Of a stretch of 64,000 bases of DNA, positions 51,682-62,708 are shown piece by piece (position 1 is the first letter of the stretch; each line of letters starts with the position of its first letter). The stretch is from the NCBI GenBank assembly GCA_963693365.1, contig CAVNZM010000003.1, positions 15,314,001 through 15,378,000 of the forward strand, written 5' to 3'. This DNA comes from Amoebidium appalachense (Eukaryota; Ichthyosporea). Position numbers and translations under genes: made by a program. A model generated the notes under the pieces. It was not told the DNA's origin, did not search any database, and saw nothing but the letters and a program-made list of their open reading frames with translations.

Positions 51682-51996
51682 TTACAGTGTCATCATATTG
51701 CAAGGGAATAACATGGTCACCTCCGTACCAGGGCCTAGGTACACATGATGGTCCGATGTGTTAGTCAACAACACCTTGCATTCGTATTCGTATTCGTCTT
51801 CCTCGTCACTTTCTTCAGTAGTGAAGGAGGGTATTCGTAATTCGAAACTGAAAGGCTTCCAGCCAAAATACTGACACTGTATGATGGGGTTGTGAGGGAG
51901 CGGTGCCCATACCACATTCTTTTGTTCTGGTGGGGGTGTGCCGGCAGCTAGTGCAAGGCTTGACAGTGTAATTGGTATGTTACACCGTATTGCCAC
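51682..51996 (-). CDS. Possible small ORF of the LTR element, 104 aa
   Basis: It is the only minus-strand internal frame that looks protein-like. It has a Pro/Trp-containing middle (WAPLPHNPI), an acidic run (EESDEEDEYEYE), and a C-terminal part reading VYLGPGTEVTMLF. The last part distantly recalls the dUTPase-like pattern of a hydrophobic strand followed by a Gly-containing turn, but catalytic motifs are not visible. It is on the same strand as the element. It could be a gag relic or noncoding. I do not assign a function. Confidence 0.25.
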   Translation of the reverse strand: MAIRCNIPITLSSLALAAGTPPPEQKNVVWAPLPHNPIIQCQYFGWKPFSFELRIPSFTTEESDEEDEYEYECKVLLTNTSDHHVYLGPGTEVTMLFPCNMMTL

Positions 51997-52929
51997 AGAC
52001 GGGCATTCACCTTAAAATTCGTACCCAACACCTTCTTTGTTTTTCACATGCATGAACAAAAGTTCTGCATCGACTTTATTACATGCCTTTTGTGCACCAA
52101 GAGTGCAAATTCGTTAGGGCGTGGCACCCGGAAGGGCCGCCATACATGAGGCATATGTTCGTAATGTGTTTAGGCATGCCAGCATACATTCATGCGCATG
52201 TTGTGCATCCTGTGCGCTAAACTATGGGGCATGCTGTATTCGAAAACAGCAAGAAATTCGAAGCATGCATGCAAAACTACTTTCACAGCACCTTATGTCC
52301 TCAATGCTATAGGAACAGCGACTATCTTCTTCTTTAAATGCATTCGTGCTGAAAGTGGCCGTGCATCTGGCTTGCGAGTGTGGAGGTGCATGCGGTGGCA
52401 TGGACACGATGACAGTGTGCAATAGCGCAATGCACGCAAGGGCAACGGTTTTATTTTCTTCCTAACATAGAGGGGGCTGTGTGCATTGCAACCCAAGCAG
52501 TGTTGTGCATTCGTTCTTGCATTTTCGTATTTCCAGTTCATTTTGCTTTCGTTTTTCGTTTTTTGTCGTTTGATAAATTCGTTACTTCGTTTTGTTTTCG
52601 TGTTGCATTCATTTCGTATTTCCTCTATGCATTCGTTTGTCGTTCATTCTTTATTTCATTGTGTATTCGTGATGGTTCGTTTTTCGTTGGTTCATTGCTT
52701 CGTTAGCAATTCTTTATTCGATTGTTCGTGTATTCGTTGTTTGAAAATTCGTTGTGTATTCGTTTTTCTTCACATTTTTGATGTGTCGTAGCAAAAGAAG
52801 TTTTACATGCTTTCAATTCTTTCCGTGTAGGTGGGCTGGCCACTTCAAACTTGTCGGTGTATATATTCTAAGCCGGACAAGGAAAGATGTGCCTATCATC
52901 GGGGTAAAAAGGATTGTGATCGGCCATGG

Positions 52930-53013
52930 GAGATTCTTGAGCTGATTGAAAGATGTGAGATTCTTGAACTGATTGAAAGATGTGAGATTCGAAGGATGCG
53001 AGATTCTTGAACT
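52930..53013 (-). repeat. 27-bp tandem repeat in the LTR-element leader
   Basis: AGATTCTTGA recurs at 52931, 52958 and 53001, with GCTGATTGAAAGATGTG or close variants between. Confidence 0.85.
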
Positions 53014-53014
53014 G

Positions 53015-53118
53015 CGCGGTCGCCAATGTAAACAGTTGGCAATGTAAAACAGTGTCCTGCCGCGGTCGCCAATGTAAACAGTTGGCAATGTAAAACAGTG
53101 TCCTGCCGCGGTCGCCAA
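53015..53118 (-). repeat. 46-bp tandem copies of the primer-binding site and LTR edge
   Basis: CGCGGTCGCCAATGTAAACA starts at 53015, 53061 and 53107, exactly 46 bp apart. The third copy runs into the true LTR; the first two contain only its first 10-12 bases followed by CAATGTAAAACAGTGTCCTG. Confidence 0.95.
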
Positions 53119-53598
53119 TGTAAACAGTTGGACTAGTTAGGATAAGGCAGAGTACAACTGAATCAAAATAAAGACAGAGAACGGGTAGAAAGGCACACGT
53201 GGCCAGGTTGCTTTTACTATGGGCCGACTCAGTCTGTCTCAGACTTCACTGATGTGATCCCCGTACTGGGACGGCTTTCTTATATAGCCCCCAGGTTTCG
53301 GATCAAGGCCCAGGATTGGTTCATCCGCGGCCAGCGCGGGTGGCAACATGCCATTCGTGATTCTGGTGCGGTCCGAGCCAGTCAGACCTTTGTCCTATTT
53401 ATGCAAACCTCTTATTGGTTCACTTCGTTTATGTGGTATGCAGCGGAAGAACCATATATGGTTCAATTCTTAGGTCAGAGTGAGTCCTATTGGTGCGGAC
53501 ATAATATTTATGTGATATTCATTACAAAGCACGAATCGTGTGCTAGTAGATCACATTCTTTAGTAAACATGTACAGTTCATGTGTACAGTTGTTTACA
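53119..53598 (-). repeat. LTR (5' LTR of the minus-strand element)
   Basis: 480 bp, same sequence as 49961-50440 by inspection, with the TATA-like box at 53286-53279 on the minus strand. Confidence 0.93.
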
Positions 53599-54326
53599 TT
53601 AGGATAGGAAGAGGCTTGCTGAAATATGGCCGCTCAGACTCTGGAAGAAGTTTGGCAAAGGGGCCCATAGCTGTGCAGGCGTTTGTCTGGGGATGAACCA
53701 GGTGACATCTTTTCGGAATTGTCTTGTAAGCCTTGAATCCGGAAGGATGAAAGTGTCTGGAAGGATGAAAGTGGATGAAAGCGCTATAGAAAGTGTTTAG
53801 TAAATGGCATTTCGGAAAGCGAATCCTGTGTAATACTTCCGTACAAAAGACAGCAATGCATATGATTGCGAGTTTAATTCAAGCAGCAAGTGTGTGTGCG
53901 TGTGTATGACGTAATATCATGGGAGGGTACGCACGTGGCCCTGTTAGAGTACATTAAGTGACACTCGGTGTGTGTGTGCGTGGGTGTGTGCGTGTGTGTG
54001 TGCGTGTGTGTGTGCGTGTGCGTGTGTGCGTGAGCGTGTGCGTGTGCGTGTGCGTGTGTGCGCGCGCGCGCGTGTGTGTGTGTGTGTTCTGTCACAGTTA
54101 AAGTTTTCTTACACGAGTAACACTCACGGAGGGACTACGTGATTTATCTGCCTTAGTGTTCAAAATCCCCCCCTCCCCCCCCCCCCCACCACGACCATCC
54201 CCCCCCCCCCCCCCCCCCCCCCCCCCACCACCACCACGACCACCCACCCACCCACCCGCCCCCGCCCCCCTCCCCCCCCCCCCCCCAAAAAAAAAAAAAA
54301 AAAAAAAATTTCTTCCCTTTTTTTCT

Positions 54327-54360
<34 letters not shown>

Positions 54361-54619
54361 CTTTTAAAAACAACACGCAATATGAAACACATACATGCAC
54401 TGCACGAAAAAGCCAGTCACCACGTTGTGTAGTGAATCAATTTGAACACAAAAGTTTAGTTGAACACCAAACTTTCAATAACACCGTATGTCATGCCAAT
54501 CCTTATACGACCTGAAAACTGGATAAAAGAAAAGGAAGTAGAAGGGGACAAAACGAAGGAAAGGTATGTGGATTGTGCACGTATCCGAGAAGTCATACGT
54601 ACCATTTAAAACGATCCAA

Positions 54620-54860
54620 CATCGGAACAGTTTTGTGGTTCATTTTTGCCATTTTCTTTGTAGTGGGTGGCCATGAGGTGTGCTGCATATATCAATCAGC
54701 CACGATGGGCAACTCTGCACGTGAAGGTTTTCCCATATCTTGCTCGTGCGCAAATGGCTATCGGACTGGCCACCCGAACACAGAGATGTCAGGTCCTAAC
54801 CGAGTCTTTTTAAACACTATCAATAATATAATCATACGATTGTGGGATAAACCCTGGCGC
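54620..54860 (+). repeat. GGCC-hairpin dispersed repeat, copy H
   Basis: Contains GTAGTGGGTGGCCATGAGG (54660-), GACTGGCCACCCGAACACAG (54764-) and GATTGTGGGATAAAC (54838-). Confidence 0.8.
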
Positions 54861-55819
54861 CTTTTAAGACTAACGATGTAACATTACATTGAATTTGGCC
54901 ATATGTCCCGCCTGAGTTGATGTTGGACAATAATGTCACATGGCGTGACATATTAAAGTTACCAAAATCGCTGGATGGTTAACGTTGTTGCACAAATATG
55001 CATTTATCTCATCATGTCTATCTCCCTCCCTCACTACCTCCCTTCCTCCCTCCCTCCCCCCCCCCCACCCCCCCCCCCCCCCCCCCCCCCCCTCTCTGTC
55101 TCTCACCTCCCCCCCCCCCCCCCCCTTCCCCCCCCTCTCCCTGCCTTGCATCCCCCCTCCCCACTCCCTTCCCCTCCCCACCCCGGCCCCACCTCTCTCT
55201 CTATGTGTCTCTTTTTTCTTTTCTTTTCTTTTCTTTACTTCTTTTTTCTTTTTTTTTGGGGGGGGGGGGGGGGGGGGGGGGGTTGAGAGGGAGGGGGGCT
55301 TTTTTTTCTTTTCTTCCAAGGATACATGCATCCTTCAGCTGCAGCACATACCCTACATGCATCCTTCAGCTGCAGCACACACACAAGAACCACCGTGCAT
55401 ACAAACACTGTAACACAGAAACCAGTCGTGAATACACTCGGTCGCACAGAAACATGGTGCAACATAACAAATAGCTTTGGTCAAATGAGTGCTACCGGGA
55501 GCTTGACTTCAGAGGAAGGAGAGGACTTAATGACTTGATGCAGGGGATTGTAGTCCCCTGGGGGGGGGGGGGGGGGGGGGGGGAGGGGGGGGGGGAGGGG
55601 GGGGGGGGGGGGGGGGGGGGGGAGGATAAAACGTCTCAGTCTATGATGAGGATTGCTGAAATATGGAGTTCCATATTGTCCGGATGGCCGGATCCCAACT
55701 CTCCATTTCAATGTGAGGAGGGAAAAAACCGAAGGTATTGAATTTCATACAGCCCAAGAAAGCGTTTATGGAATTTGTGCGTATATGACGAATCGCGTCA
55801 ACATCATAGCATTCTGAGA

Positions 55820-56065
55820 TTTTGGCAGAAGTTCGAAATTGAGTTTTCATTCTGTATGTGTAGTGGGTGGCCATGAAATACGTGGCATTTGGAACCACAT
55901 TGAAGTTAACGTTTACTGCACGCTTTGCGTTTCCACACTTCTCTGCACGCACAACAATTGCGGGCTGGCCACCGGAACTCAAGAGGTGCGAGACAGATCA
56001 TGCTATTTGGAACAGTATTTGCATTTGTTTGTGGGATACACCGTACCCTTGCATCGTGAGACTGA
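55820..56065 (+). repeat. GGCC-hairpin dispersed repeat, copy I
   Basis: Contains GTAGTGGGTGGCCATGAAA (55860-), GGGCTGGCCACCGGAACTCA (55962-) and TTTGTGGGATACACC (56030-). Closest to copy H. Confidence 0.8.
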
Positions 56066-57183
56066 CAAAGTCACAGTTGAACAGCAGGTGACTAGGCTGT
56101 ATATGTAAAGATTTTAATATCATTTAACTTTAAAAGTTTAAGCTTGATCTTTGTTGCACAATTGGCATTCAATGATTCGATCTCTCTCTCGCGCTCCCCC
56201 CCCGGGCCCCCCTCCTCTCTCACACCCTCCCTCCCTCCCTCCCCTCCCCCCCCCCCCCCCCCCCTCGCCCCCCACACCTCTCTCTCCCCCCCCCCCCCCC
56301 TCCCCCCCCCCCTCGCCCCCCATGTCTCTCTCTCCCCCCCCCCCCCCCCTCCCCCCCCCCCCCCCCCCTCTCTCTTTCTCTCTCCCTCATGGCGAGTACC
56401 GGGCTCGGAGGGGACGGGGAGGAAGGGGGGATACATATATGACAAGTGGAGATGGGGAAGAGGTGGAGGAGGGGGCGGAGGGGGGGGGGGTTTGACATCC
56501 AAAGGAGTCGAAGGGGGGGGGGGGGGGGGGGAGGGGGGGGGGCAGCATTGGGGCATTCCTTGCAAGCATACATGCAACCATGGTCAGCTGGTTCACACAT
56601 GGCATACACAGAAACATCTTGCATACACACACACAAAAATAAGCAACACAAACACACACACGTACCCCCACTCATACAAGTGCACACTCAAGCAACCACA
56701 TACACACGAACGCACCGTGGCGCACATACCCACACCTACACACAGACACAGGGTGCAAATCAACATGCACATACATCATGCGCAGTCAGCCCCCCCCCTC
56801 CCCCCCTCCCCCCCCCCCCCCCGTCCACTTGTTACATACAACGCAACCACACATCTGAAGCCAAACATGCCACACATGCTTTGAGCTGAATCCAACCCTA
56901 TCTCTTGTTTCTCTGCCTCACCCCCAGAAGGGAGCACCAAGCTTTATTCACAACACAATTGAGATTGTTTGGAGAGGCCCACCTCAGGGGCAAAGCCTCC
57001 AAAGAGAAAAACTTGTCAAAGGAACATAACAAAGGGGAAATGGGAAAGGGACAAATGCGATTCTTTAATGCACATATGTCCATATATGGTATAGAAGGCG
57101 ATGAAAGCATGTTTGTTCTCTGCAAGCCAATGCAGTTAATGCATACACCAACCACCAAAACGCGCGGTATCTGTGATAATTAT

Positions 57184-57289
57184 CCAATCGGATAGAGCCA
57201 TGTCAGTATCGTCCACTCTTGATCAATCAGACGACAGCTTGTTGGGCCAGGAGCCAATCAAAGAGCAGCAGTATGGTGCATTAACCAAT
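57184..57289 (+). promoter_or_regulatory. Cluster of three CCAAT boxes
   Basis: CCAAT occurs at 57184, 57253 and 57285 on the same strand within about 105 bp of unique sequence. No start codon with coding potential follows, so this may be a promoter of an unseen noncoding transcript or chance. Confidence 0.25.
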
Positions 57290-57588
57290 CAGCACATAGC
57301 AGCTATCTACGCCACCTCCACAAGGCGCTTACTTTGGAACCCCGCCACCTGTAAAAAGAAATACCGATTAGATATCACCGTGTGCAGAGACTAGTAAAAA
57401 ATAACCCCGCACGTCTATGTGAGTGTGTGTTCATGTCTGCGTGTGAACGTGTGTGTGGATGTGCTGATGTGTGTGTGTCTTGGTGGAGAAACGAGAAAGG
57501 CCGAAAGCCAAACAGAGGCGGTATGTGTGCACATGTTTACTTTCAATCTTGGGAAAGGTAAGGAATGTGGTGTCCGTGCTTGTGTAGG

Positions 57589-57589
<1 letters not shown>

Positions 57590-57667
<78 letters not shown>
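57590..57667. repeat. (GT)n microsatellite
   Basis: About 38 uninterrupted GT units. Confidence 0.97.
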
Positions 57668-57669
<2 letters not shown>

Positions 57670-57841
57670 TGGGTGTATAAGCTTGTGTGTGTGTGAGGAG
57701 GGTATGGTTTTGTATCGAGAGTCTAATAAGCGACACAGGGAGCCATTGATTAAGAAAAAGCCGAGAAAAACAAAAGGGGATTTGTAGGCAGCAAACAACG
57801 AGTGAACGAAAAAGGGAGGGAGGTGAGGGGGGAGGGGGGGG

Positions 57842-58137
57842 GTTTGAATGCGGAACATGGTACGAAGTACGCATACACGATGAGAAGCATGGTGCAGGAC
57901 ACATGCAAAGGCAAACATTCAAGTATGCAACATCAGCCATGCGCACAGTATGCGTCATAAGCAGAGCCCATCTTCAGGGAGGGCCCAAGTCATCAATTGC
58001 GTCTGAGTTTCGACCCCCTAGCCCGCGTATATACGACTCTACAACTCAGACAGCAGCATCAACTGAACTTGGGAGGGTCAACCCGTCTTGATCAAAGACG
58101 AACAGGGTTGCTTATGCAAGCAAGGTGAGCAAAACGG
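57842..58137 (-). repeat. Poly-C-ended dispersed repeat, minus-strand copy
   Basis: Reverse complement of the VTC intron 6 copy (38744-39023), slightly longer owing to small indels. On the minus strand it ends CCGCATTCAAAC followed by a C-rich tract (57841 downward), as in the other copies. Confidence 0.9.
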
Positions 58138-58575
58138 TGAAGATGTGTGTGCAAACTAAAGCAGTGCAGCGAAAAATGCGTTGTGGGGGGGTCTGTATGT
58201 AGATGTGCGAACATGTGACAAGGATCACGGGTGTGTGATAGCCTGTCTGGGTATGCGTACAAGCGTGATGACACCAATATTTGATCCAGCGGGTTTGTAT
58301 GCAAAATGAGGATGCATACAGGATGCATGTAGCACCAAAGAGAAAGTGCTGTGTGCTCTATCCTTCCAACACCACCACCTACGGATGCGGGTTGTGTGTA
58401 CAGATATTGGTCCATAAAGAATAGATGTTTCCATTTCGGCAGACACCCCCCCCCTCGCCCCCCCGCGCCAATATCGGCAAGAACCCTCAGAAGGAGGATT
58501 GAAGGAAAAGAAGAGGTGTGTGTGTGTGTGTGTGGGTGTGTATGGTGGTGGTGGTGGTGGTGGTGGTGTGTGGGG

Positions 58576-58611
<36 letters not shown>

Positions 58612-58619
58612 ACGGGCAA

Positions 58620-58760
58620 CACGATGCGCCGGGGGCGCCGGGGAGGGGGGTAATTAGAAAGCAGAACGACGTACGAAGTATAAAACACGGTGCAGGACAC
58701 GTGAAAGGCAAACATTAAAGATTTTAACATCAGCAACGCGGGCAGTATGCAATGAAGCAG
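58620..58760 (-). repeat. Diverged relative of the poly-C-ended repeat
   Basis: On the minus strand it reads TTGCATACTGCCCGCGTTGC, TGATGTTAAAATC and CACGTGTCCTGCACCGTGTT, parallel to the blocks of the intact copies, and ends in C-rich sequence. Confidence 0.6.
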
Positions 58761-58766
58761 AAAACG

Positions 58767-58801
<35 letters not shown>

Positions 58802-59450
58802 GAGAGGGTCCAAGGCTAAGACGGGCGGGATGGGATGAGAGAAGGAGATCAGGAGTGTGTCTGAGTGCCGGGGGGGGGGGGGGGGGGGGAGAGAGAGAGA
58901 AGGGGGGAGAGGTGGCTGGCTTACTGCGTTTGGGTGTTCAGTGCAAATAATAGAAATCAGGCAAAGAGAATGATTGGGACCTATACAGGAGACATGAAGG
59001 AGCAGGGAGAATGATAGATGTATGGCAGGGAGGGGAGGGAGGGAGGGTACATGCACACCCATAAGAACACACAAAATCACCTAGGCTCACTCAAACCCAA
59101 AACAAGCGTAGATCGTGTGCATCAGAAGCATGTAAAACTCGACGCAGCGTACGGGAACAAATGGAAAAAAAAAAGAGTCAGCAGATCATGTGATCTGTGT
59201 AAAAGAGTAAGCATGTGTAACGAGCAGGGAAGAGTGAGGGAATAGGTGGTAATGGGGAGGCAGGGGGAGGGAGGGGGGGGAGGGGGTATATGCATCAAAG
59301 GGGTTGAAGTATTTAGCTAGAGACTTGAGGCATGCAAGGGGAAGCACAAAACGTCGAAATGGAAAGAGGGGCATGGGGAGGGGAAAGGGGGGAGGGGGAT
59401 GCACTCATTCAAGCATGAAGCACATTGAAGCAGTGAATAGAGCAGAGACC

Positions 59451-59738
59451 TTAGGGGGATGCAGGCGGAATACATTCGAATGAGCTCAAAAACTCTGGCA
59501 AGTGTTTCTCAACTCTCTGACTGTAATAGGTGGATGTGTGTGCGTGGGTGTGTGTGCGCGCGCGTGTGTGTTTGTGCACGGGCCCACATTTGTGTGCGTG
59601 TTTGCGTGAGCGCATGTGCTTCTGTGTGGGTGTATGAGTGTGTGTCTGTGCATGCGCGAGCGTGTGTGTGTATGTGTCTGTGCAGCCCTGCATGTGCGTG
59701 TGCGTGTGCGTATGCATGCGCGTTCCTGTGTGTATGTG

Positions 59739-59821
<83 letters not shown>

Positions 59822-60873
59822 TATCCCTGTGTGCGCATGCCTAAGTATGTATGAGCATGTATGCACTCACCGATTCAGGCTCTGTAGGGCTGTAGAGGGT
59901 AGTGATGGAGCCAAAGTCACCTATGCGATACGACACACTCTGTGGGTCCACCCAAAGGCATAGCTCTCGGGGGAAGAACTGCGAAATGTTGGTGATACCT
60001 GCATCACGTGCAGCCTGTGTGTGTGTGTGTGCGTGTGTGTGTGCATACATGTGCGTGTGCGTGTATGTGCATGTGCGTGTGTGCGTGTGGATGTGTGTGC
60101 TGCGCGCGCGCCCGCATGTGTGCGTGTAGGTGCATTAGTTCAGGATAGGTTGAAGGGGTGGGGGTGGGGGCGAGGAGGGGGGCGCATGGGGGACTGGGGG
60201 GACCATGATGAGCTAGGATAGAAACAAAACAGCAAAGTTATCGAGCAATATAGATATAGTGTAGGTGTGTGCATGGGTGGTTGGGGAAGATTGGTCAAAC
60301 ACGACAATCACATGTCCTCCATGCTTGTTCTCTTTTGTGCTGTGTACAAGGAAAGGCAAGTGACAATTCCCTGCATGCAACCACGGCCACCTGGCCACAT
60401 GGCACCAGAACCTTGTACCACAAACATGGTATCGACAGAAAAGATGACAGGCCTCACCAGAGCACAGCAGCACAAAAAAACGCACAGACACCATGAACTC
60501 GGGCGCAGTGTACCCCTAGTGCGTCCACTAACATGTTCAAACCCTCAAAAGCACACAGACACATGCAAAGACTACCAACCACCCAGAGATAGCCACCAAC
60601 ACATGCATTTAACAAGTTAATACCCCCTACTCCCCCCAGCCCCCCCCGTTCTTCCCCTAAACACCACCAACACCATCCACCAAGCTCAGATCGGACCAAA
60701 AAAGCAGATGCGACAAAAAAAACTTGCACGCCACAAAACGCCAAGGAACCCAAGAAGTCAACCACATGCACACCCCTCTAAACTTTGAAGTCTGTCCAGA
60801 TGCATTTCTTAACATTCATGCATATCTTGGCATGCAAAAGTGTCATGCCCAAACACAGACACGCACAAACACA

Positions 60874-60910
<37 letters not shown>

Positions 60911-61334
60911 CCACCCCCCCCCCCCCCACACACACACAAACACATGTACACACACAACAACGAGCCCCACGCACACACGAACGCACGCACGAACGCACGC
61001 AAGAACACACGCACGCACGCACGTAATACGCACACGCAGAATCCGAGCACATTCACACACACGCACACACACACCCACACACAAACAAACAAATACACAC
61101 ACACACACATACCTCCGCTATAGCCGGGTCCATATTGATGTAGTGTATGCGTATGCACCGGTAACCACTCCCTCTCTGCGGGCTCATTTCATGCCAATGG
61201 CCATTGTACTTTCTGCACAGATGCGTCCTCATTCCCTCCCCAAACATGGCAACCTGTTGCGCAGGTAATTTCCTTTCTAGGAAACCCTGCAGAAAGGCCA
61301 CCGCCTCCTGAACTTCGCGTGTGCCCTTAAACAT
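59451..61334 (-). CDS. BTG: BTG/Tob family antiproliferative protein (three exons)
   Basis: BTG/Tob proteins bind the CAF1 deadenylase and promote mRNA decay, restraining proliferation in animals. Exons (minus): 61334-61113, 60014-59871, 59516-59451. They total 432 nt, 143 aa, with both introns phase 0. The BTG domain fills most of the protein. Exon 1 carries FLQGFLERKL, then box A (HWHEMSPQRGSGYRCIRI). Exon 2 carries box B (LWVDPQSVSYRIGDFGSI). The start has a good context (GCAACCATGT). The exon 3 acceptor was set at CAGTCAG to keep phase; the tail (RVEKHLPEFLSSFECIPPA) has no recognised motif. Short length resembles BTG1/2 rather than Tob, and no PAM2 motif is present. Intron 1 opens GTATGTGTGTG and closes with a CA array; intron 2 contains the (GT)n array (plus strand) at 59747-59821. 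Confidence 0.92.
59747..59821. repeat. (GT)n array in BTG intron 2
   Basis: About 37 GT units on the plus strand, thus CA in the sense of the gene, just inside the intron 2 donor. Confidence 0.95.
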
Positions 61335-61545
61335 GGTTGCGGCCTCCTCGTCCCAACTGCGCGCGCAAAGTGCGAGGGGAAGGGCACTTTGGCAGCGGCA
61401 GAAAGAGAGGGTTAACGTTGTGGGTTGGTTTGTTGGGGCGTAAAGAGCTTTTGTGCTTTGACGCCGAGTTGGGGAAACTGAGGTGAGATAGACAAGAGAT
61501 ATTCAAACGTAAATGTGAAATTTCTGCTAAAACCCAAAAAGGCAT

Positions 61546-61717
61546 GTGGTCACGGACCCGCCGCCCTTCTTACATCAGGCATTGTGCCCTCCGCCCGTTA
61601 TTACCAAAGGCGGAAATGCGCCTCCTCCTCCACCGTTTGCATATTTGGTGAGCGAGTTCTCCTCCGCCTTTTATGAGTTGGGCTTCATTCCTTCGTCGTG
61701 GAATGACACTCTTGTTA
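61546..61717 (+). pseudogene. Truncated reverse-transcriptase fragment of a non-LTR retrotransposon
   Basis: The frame ends FYELGFIPSSWNDTLVI, matching the PSSWLDTLVI at the right edge of the window on the other strand, so it is the same RT family. It is cut off at 61717 by the poly(T) of the adjoining short element, just where the conserved PI-x-KK motif should follow. The N-terminal part of the ORF is missing. This is a dead 5' portion of the RT domain. Confidence 0.75.
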
Positions 61718-61981
61718 TTTTTTTTTTTTTTTCATAATGACTTAGTTGATATGCTCAAGAAAGAGAAGCAAGGCGGAGATATCACAGGGGGTTTACGCTG
61801 TTTACTCGAGGCAAAGAGAACCAGTCTCAGGTATGGGGGGGGGGGTTTGCTCGGAATATCCCCTCAGCGGTATATCATGATCACGTACATAGATGTCGGG
61901 TGGTGACTATATATCAGGGTTTACTTTCTCTACGAGACACCATAAAGACTACAAGGAGAAATCAATTAGTTGGGGTTCCCT

Positions 61982-61982
<1 letters not shown>
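61718..61982 (-). mobile_element. Short poly(A)-ended retroelement-like repeat, copy 2
   Basis: On the minus strand it starts CAGGGAACCCCAACTAATTG and ends GTCATTATG followed by 15 A. It is homologous to 16062-16601 but lacks about 290 internal bases. It interrupts the RT fragment on its left and abuts the poly(A) of the LINE on its right. Confidence 0.75.
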
Positions 61983-62026
<44 letters not shown>

Positions 62027-62058
62027 GGGCTCCCCTCGGGACACTCGGTATCAGCTGG

Positions 62059-62121
<63 letters not shown>

Positions 62122-62125
62122 TGCG

Positions 62126-62695
62126 CTATAATTTTGTAGTGATGTGTTTCTCAAGCCAATCAATACATCTAATAAACAGGTCGTAGTTACGCGTGTTTAG
62201 TATAAAATCAAGGATGTTGTAATTTACAGGTAGGCTATCTTTCTGGGTGTCTGTTGTGAATGTGACGTGTGTGTGTTGCGGTATTATGTGGTCTATCAAA
62301 CTACATTTGGCGATACATGACCGGTTAAACTGGTGTGTGTGTGTGTTGTTTGGGCATGCAAATGATGCCACCTTATACTTATTAGATCTCCACTGTATAG
62401 CACGTGTACAGTAAAAGCGTGGTAATTGATCAATAATACCATCAGCTAGAGAAAGACCAGTTCTACAGGAAGGTAATATGTATTTAGGTGTTATACACTT
62501 GCGAGTGCCATATTTGGCAATATGGTTGAGGCGGTCAGTATATATAAAACGAGACATAAGGCTTAGTTTTTCAAGGTGTATGCTTTCATCGGGTCTAGTG
62601 TCGTGTGGTATCTTTTTCCATTTGTTATATTGCGTGATTATCTTGTGATTGTGTACATGTTTAATAAGTAAGTGGCAGTCCAAAGTCACACACAC
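62126..62695 (-). pseudogene. C-terminal region of the LINE ORF, shifted frame
   Basis: This 189-codon frame continues the RT ORF after its stop but in another phase. The frame is open further upstream into the GA-rich tract at about 62733-62812, so one indel there probably split a single ORF. A Cys/His cluster (about 62290-62360, ACPNNTHTHQFNRSC) may be the remnant of the C-terminal zinc knuckle common in LINE proteins. Confidence 0.7.
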
Positions 62696-62708
62696 ACTAT
62701 TGCGGGGT

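Larger units (their letters stand above)
49961..53598 (-). mobile_element. Non-autonomous LTR retrotransposon, complete with target duplication
   Basis: Two 480-bp direct repeats, indistinguishable by eye, bound 2678 bp of internal sequence. Each repeat starts TGTAAAC and ends GTTTACA. The flanks are TTAGG on both sides (49956-49960 and 53599-53603), a 5-bp target duplication. Orientation is minus: just inside the right LTR the minus strand reads TGGCGACCGCGGCAGGAC, a tRNA-like primer-binding site, and the internal end next to the left LTR is the purine tract AAGGGGGGGAG. No reverse transcriptase, integrase or gag was found, so the copy depends on a partner element. Identical LTRs indicate recent insertion. 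This resembles a large-retrotransposon-derivative type element. Confidence 0.93.
53599..59450. other. Repeat-rich region without a confirmed gene
   Basis: Holds GT/GC repeats (53968-54085), C/A/T runs (54165-54358), CT/C-rich tracts (55020-55200, 56175-56390), G-runs (55559-55622, 58758-58800), two GGCC-hairpin copies, two poly-C-type repeat copies on the minus strand, a 31-bp two-copy repeat at about 55324-55385, and a promoter-like CCAAT cluster near 57.2 kb. A minus-strand AATAAA lies at 56948-56943. No exon could be supported. Confidence 0.6.

Noticed and set aside
56898-57195. Overlapping 86- and 96-codon ORFs on opposite strands
   Set aside because: Neither has recognisable motifs. The minus-strand AATAAA inside suggests 3' noncoding sequence instead.
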